Source: Entamoeba histolytica HM-1:IMSS (taxonomy: Eukaryota; Evosea; Mastigamoebida; Endamoebidae). From it: a DNA stretch of 64,000 nucleotides. Location of the stretch: NCBI RefSeq assembly GCF_000208925.1, contig NW_001914928.1, positions 1 through 64,000 of the forward strand, given 5' to 3'. The position numbers were made by a program, and so were the translations under genes. A model generated the notes under the pieces. It was not told the origin of the DNA. It saw only the letters and a program-made list of their open reading frames with translations, and searched no databases. Of this stretch, positions 60,924-64,000 are shown in pieces (the first letter of the stretch is position 1; each line of letters opens with the position of its first letter).

Positions 60924-62108
60924 TTAGAACAACGGGAATAATGATTTCATTGTCGTCAATGATGAATTGAAAGGTTGTAGTTCATACAGGAAAAAAGTCA
61001 ACGAATGAATAGACATAACATCTAATGGTACTTTAAGCATTACACTGGTACTAAATTCATAGTTATTAAATTGGGTTTTAATATGTTTTTGAAGAGGATT
61101 GGCATATAAAGAAATATAGTAATGCATATCTTTTTTATCTACATGTACTAAAGCCCAATCAAACATTGACTCATTTGTTAGCCAAAGTTTGACTATTCTT
61201 TTTTTTGAGTTTATTCTAACAAAGTATCCTGGAAAGGTTTCTTCTTGTTTAATTACAACTCTACCTTTTTCATCAAAATCCATAATTTGGAATGAAGTTT
61301 TACGTTTATTGATTACAGACTCTTTCCAATTAATACAAGAAAGGAAATTGTCAAGAACAATTTTATTATTTTCTGTTGGTGGAATACTGACTAATTCATA
61401 ACTCAATAAGTCATAAGGTTTAATCTTCTCAATAATCTTAAATAATCGATTTTGAGGATTGAGATTGTTATGAAAGATTTCGACTTCAGTATCATTTTGA
61501 GTAAAATTTGGTAATAATAAAGGTAAAGGTTTTTTCAACAAATTACTTTGACATTCAGAAAAGAAAATATCTCCTACACGACTTAACTTAACCTCAATAT
61601 CTGGTCTATTATATTTTTCTAATGTATTTCCTATATTAAATGGAATAAAAGAATTTTGAATAAGTTGGACTGTAGAAATACTATTAAATGAAAGACGAAT
61701 TGTTGATTGAAGTGCCATTGGAGTTGTTGCATGAAATGATGGATTAAAAAGAATTTGAAACCTTTTATTAACTATAATTCTATCAAATTCATCCAAATTA
61801 ATAGTAATATATCCAATTTTAGCTGTTTTTGTATGGAGACATAAACAAATGTGAGGATTAGTAATATCAAATAAAGTTATGGGAATTCCTTTTATTAAGT
61901 TTTCTTTGTGTTGAGACCTTCCTGAATAATATCTTAACACGAAATAAATAGTACTTAAATGTTCTAATCCACCTTTTAAATGAATACTTTCAATTAGAAA
62001 ACATAAAGGAAGCATTCCTTTATTTAAGACCTCTCCTTCTGTACCAGATTCTGATGAAAAGAAAATTTCTGACAAACTAGGACGAGGACTATGAGATTGG
62101 GTTGACAT
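60924..62108 (-). CDS. Unrecognised 394-residue protein beside LINE E
   Basis: Start at ATG 62108 (MSTQSHSPRPSLSEIFF); the frame is open to 62168 but those codons lie at the LINE border and use no good ATG. The N-terminus is Ser-rich; from about residue 30 the protein appears mostly beta (IPITLFDITNPHICLCLH, AKIGYITINLDEFDR), possibly C2-like or beta-sandwich, and ends with a block containing VKLWLTNESMFDWALVHVD. No signal or membrane segment. No family recognised. Its promoter is only about 55 bp long before the 3' end of LINE copy E, so the insertion may have brought or removed regulatory sequence. Confidence 0.65.
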   Translation of the reverse strand: MSTQSHSPRPSLSEIFFSSESGTEGEVLNKGMLPLCFLIESIHLKGGLEHLSTIYFVLRYYSGRSQHKENLIKGIPITLFDITNPHICLCLHTKTAKIGYITINLDEFDRIIVNKRFQILFNPSFHATTPMALQSTIRLSFNSISTVQLIQNSFIPFNIGNTLEKYNRPDIEVKLSRVGDIFFSECQSNLLKKPLPLLLPNFTQNDTEVEIFHNNLNPQNRLFKIIEKIKPYDLLSYELVSIPPTENNKIVLDNFLSCINWKESVINKRKTSFQIMDFDEKGRVVIKQEETFPGYFVRINSKKRIVKLWLTNESMFDWALVHVDKKDMHYYISLYANPLQKHIKTQFNNYEFSTSVMLKVPLDVMSIHSLTFFLYELQPFNSSLTTMKSLFPLF

Positions 62109-62164
62109 AAAACTATTTTTAAGATTTTGTTTTTGAAGAAAAAAAAACAAAACAATAATAAAAA

Positions 62165-64000
62165 GCAATTAATTAAGTATTAATAGAATTAGTTTCTATT
62201 GTTCCTGCATTAGGGGAGACTAATCACAACGAGTCTTCTTCTTCTAGTATCTCTACGGAGTATGTTTGATTGTGATTGAAGCAATATTCCATGACATCAA
62301 TCATGTTTTTTATGACAAGGTTTTTTACTTCTTTAACAATGTCAATGTCAATTTTTAATTCTTTAATTAATTTATTACTTTCTTTATTTACTAATCCATT
62401 TATTGAAATTACTACTGGGATTATTTTGTCATCTTTTAATTTTTCTATTTTCATTAGCATATTCTTTAATTCCTTATACATATTTCTTTTCTTCCAATAG
62501 GCTCCATTAATATTGTGATCAGCCACAATAGTCATATCAAATAATAGACTAGTTTTATTCTTTTTATCTAATACATATATGTCTGGTATTTTGTGATATT
62601 GTCATTCACTTTTAGGCATTATTTGTTTGTTCAATATCATTGTAATGTCTTTATATTGGAACACTGTTTCATATGGGGGTTTTTTATATTGTTTATTTCC
62701 AGTGTATTTTCTTATTAATTAATATTATAATGCCTATATAATCATGTTTTTCCATTTGTGATTTTTTATGACTAATACAAGATAGTAGAATGTGTTCTAC
62801 TGTAGCTATCTTGTCTTTACAAAGTGTGCAGTATTTTAATCTTTCATTTTTCATTATTTTTGCTTTCTTATACCCACAAAATATTGCACCATCTTGCATT
62901 TTAATTAATTATAGAAATGTATTCTTCTTAATATTGATGGACTTCCATGCTTTCACTGTAGTAGTTTTATCTACTCCTTTTGACTCGAACCATCTTCTAA
63001 AATATCCACTTATTTGATGGGACTTCCATTTTTTTGATGTATTTGCCAATAATTTCATAGTGGATTATTCCCATTTCTTCACTACTTTCTGTCATTATTC
63101 TCAAATCATCAATATATAAAGTGTGATTTGCTTTTGGGAATTTCTCTTCGATGATTTGAGAAATTACATTCATCTGAATGATGAAGAGTAGATTTGATAA
63201 TGAATCACCTTGTAAAATTCCTCTATTTAATTTAATACATCATAGATATTCATTAAATTTATAACCGATGAATATCTTCCATCTAGTCATCATACTTTCA
63301 ATTATGTCAATGATGACACCCTCATAATTAAAATATTTTAATGATTCAATTACTCATTTGTGGTTTACTGTGTCATATGCTTTCTTAATGTCATAATATG
63401 ACTCCACATATTTTGGGTATTTTTCTTCTTTTTGCTGCTTCATCATATAACTATTAATTATTCATTCTTTAGCAGCTAAAGATTGTAATTTACATCCCAA
63501 TTGGTTATTACTAATTTTAAATGATTCACTATTCATGTTAAGTCTATTGTGAATCTTTTCTTTTAATATGGAGGTAAATACTTTCATAATTACATTTGTA
63601 CAACTGATAGGACGATAATTAATGACGTCGTTCCTATCAATTTGTGGATTAATAAAGTTCTTCAACTTACCATGTCTAATTTGATGTTTTGAATGAAGTT
63701 CAACCATTCATTGAAGATATTGAGAATGGCTTCTCTTGATGATGACATTCTTTTCAAATAATACCCATATATAGTGTCTATTCCTGGTGCTTTCCAGTTA
63801 CTAATTTTCATTATACTTAAATTTAATTCATTTAATGTTATTATGACACTATCATAATTGACATATCTTTCATTCCACGAGGCGATTTGTTTTATTTTCC
63901 AATTTTCTTTATTTACTTTCACCTGTGTTTCATATAACGATTTCCAATATTCTAAAGTAATATCGTTATTTGGGTATATTTCATTTTTTGGGTCTTCCTT
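62165..64000 (-). mobile_element. LINE copy E, minus strand, cut by the window end
   Basis: Same family as copies C and D. Its 3' end lies at about 62165. From 3' to 5' it shows the terminal stem-loop, an endonuclease piece with an intact PD (KIPDIYVLDKKNKTSLLFD, PD-X14-D, about 62535-62595), a CCHC knuckle (YCTLCKDKIATVEHILLSC, about 62770-62830), an intact RT box YIDD (63105-63116) and the finger region; it continues beyond 64000. In-frame TGAs at 63464-63462, 63356-63354 and 63242-63240 are at the same sites as in copy D. A short deletion near 63640 shifts the frame. It is better preserved than D at the catalytic sites. Confidence 0.88.
62182..62200 (-). other. Conserved 3'-terminal stem-loop of LINE copy E
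   Basis: AATAGA (62182-62187), 7-nt loop, TCTATT (62195-62200), read on either strand as the same stem. It sits 17 bp from the end of the element. Confidence 0.6.

Noticed and set aside
1..64000. tRNA genes, rRNA, CRISPR arrays, bacterial operons or prophage
   Set aside because: I looked for cloverleaf-like GC-richer islands and regular direct repeats with spacers and found none; intron structure and gene families are eukaryotic.

Overview
The window looks like nuclear DNA of an Entamoeba species from the histolytica/dispar/nuttalli group. Three things point there. The DNA is very AT-rich with compact, mostly single-exon genes. Fifteen short introns can be placed by reading frame; they are about 49-90 nt long and most start GTTTGT and end in AG. 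R2-type LINE retrotransposon remains (reverse transcriptase, CCHC knuckle, PD-X14-D endonuclease) lie at both ends of the host genes. The 354-residue lariat debranching enzyme matches the known Entamoeba histolytica Dbr1 in length and in the spacing of its metal ligands. I cannot tell the sibling species apart from sequence alone. There are two 100-N assembly gaps (23472-23571 and 56791-56890).

Layout. 1-7690: AT-rich low-complexity DNA, a SINE-like 3' end on the minus strand, a decayed diverged LINE (copy A), and a fragment of a second LINE (copy B) joined to its 3' end. 7792-21588: a dense host block with RER1, a type II membrane protein, a tiny type I membrane protein, a papain-family cysteine protease, VPS26, a Gos1/GS28-like Qb-SNARE divergent from a mid-SUN (SUCO/Slp1-like) protein, a helical protein, a large unrecognised protein, a multi-span membrane protein and a PP2C-like phosphatase. 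21913-27217: two head-to-tail LINE copies (C and D), C running into an assembly gap. 27394-62108: the main host block with a large type I surface or vesicle protein, a charged low-complexity protein, a sulfotransferase, a GATA factor, glutaminyl-tRNA synthetase, three LRR-type proteins around Dbr1, KEOPS subunit Pcc1, PDCD2, a C2 protein, a DYRK kinase, thioredoxin, a RhoGEF, a dead TMK-type kinase, an Scc3/SA-like cohesin subunit, ALG7, a Mic1/RMC1-like protein, a small tail-anchored protein and a hypothetical protein. 62165-64000: LINE copy E on the minus strand, running off the window.

Many of the host genes serve ER-Golgi-endosome traffic (RER1, Gos1-like SNARE, VPS26, RMC1-like, the tail-anchored protein, C2 and RhoGEF proteins), ER glycosylation (ALG7), the lysosomal/secreted protease system, or RNA and translation (Dbr1, QARS, Pcc1, PDCD2). 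They are not an operon; they are individually transcribed and often divergently paired with very short promoters. Several genes only become complete after splicing: RER1, the SNARE, the mid-SUN protein, the 527-residue protein, the 248-residue membrane protein, the phosphatase, the 777-residue protein, the GATA factor, Pcc1 and the 231-residue protein.

The most notable signals are these. A 3'-terminal stem-loop (AATAGA, 7-nt loop, TCTATT) is conserved in LINE copies D and E and in the SINE-like end. In-frame TGA codons recur at the same places in separate LINE copies, some aligned with Trp. LINE copies D and E form an inverted pair bracketing a 35 kb gene block. A TMK kinase is inactivated by a TGA, a frameshift and loss of both ends.
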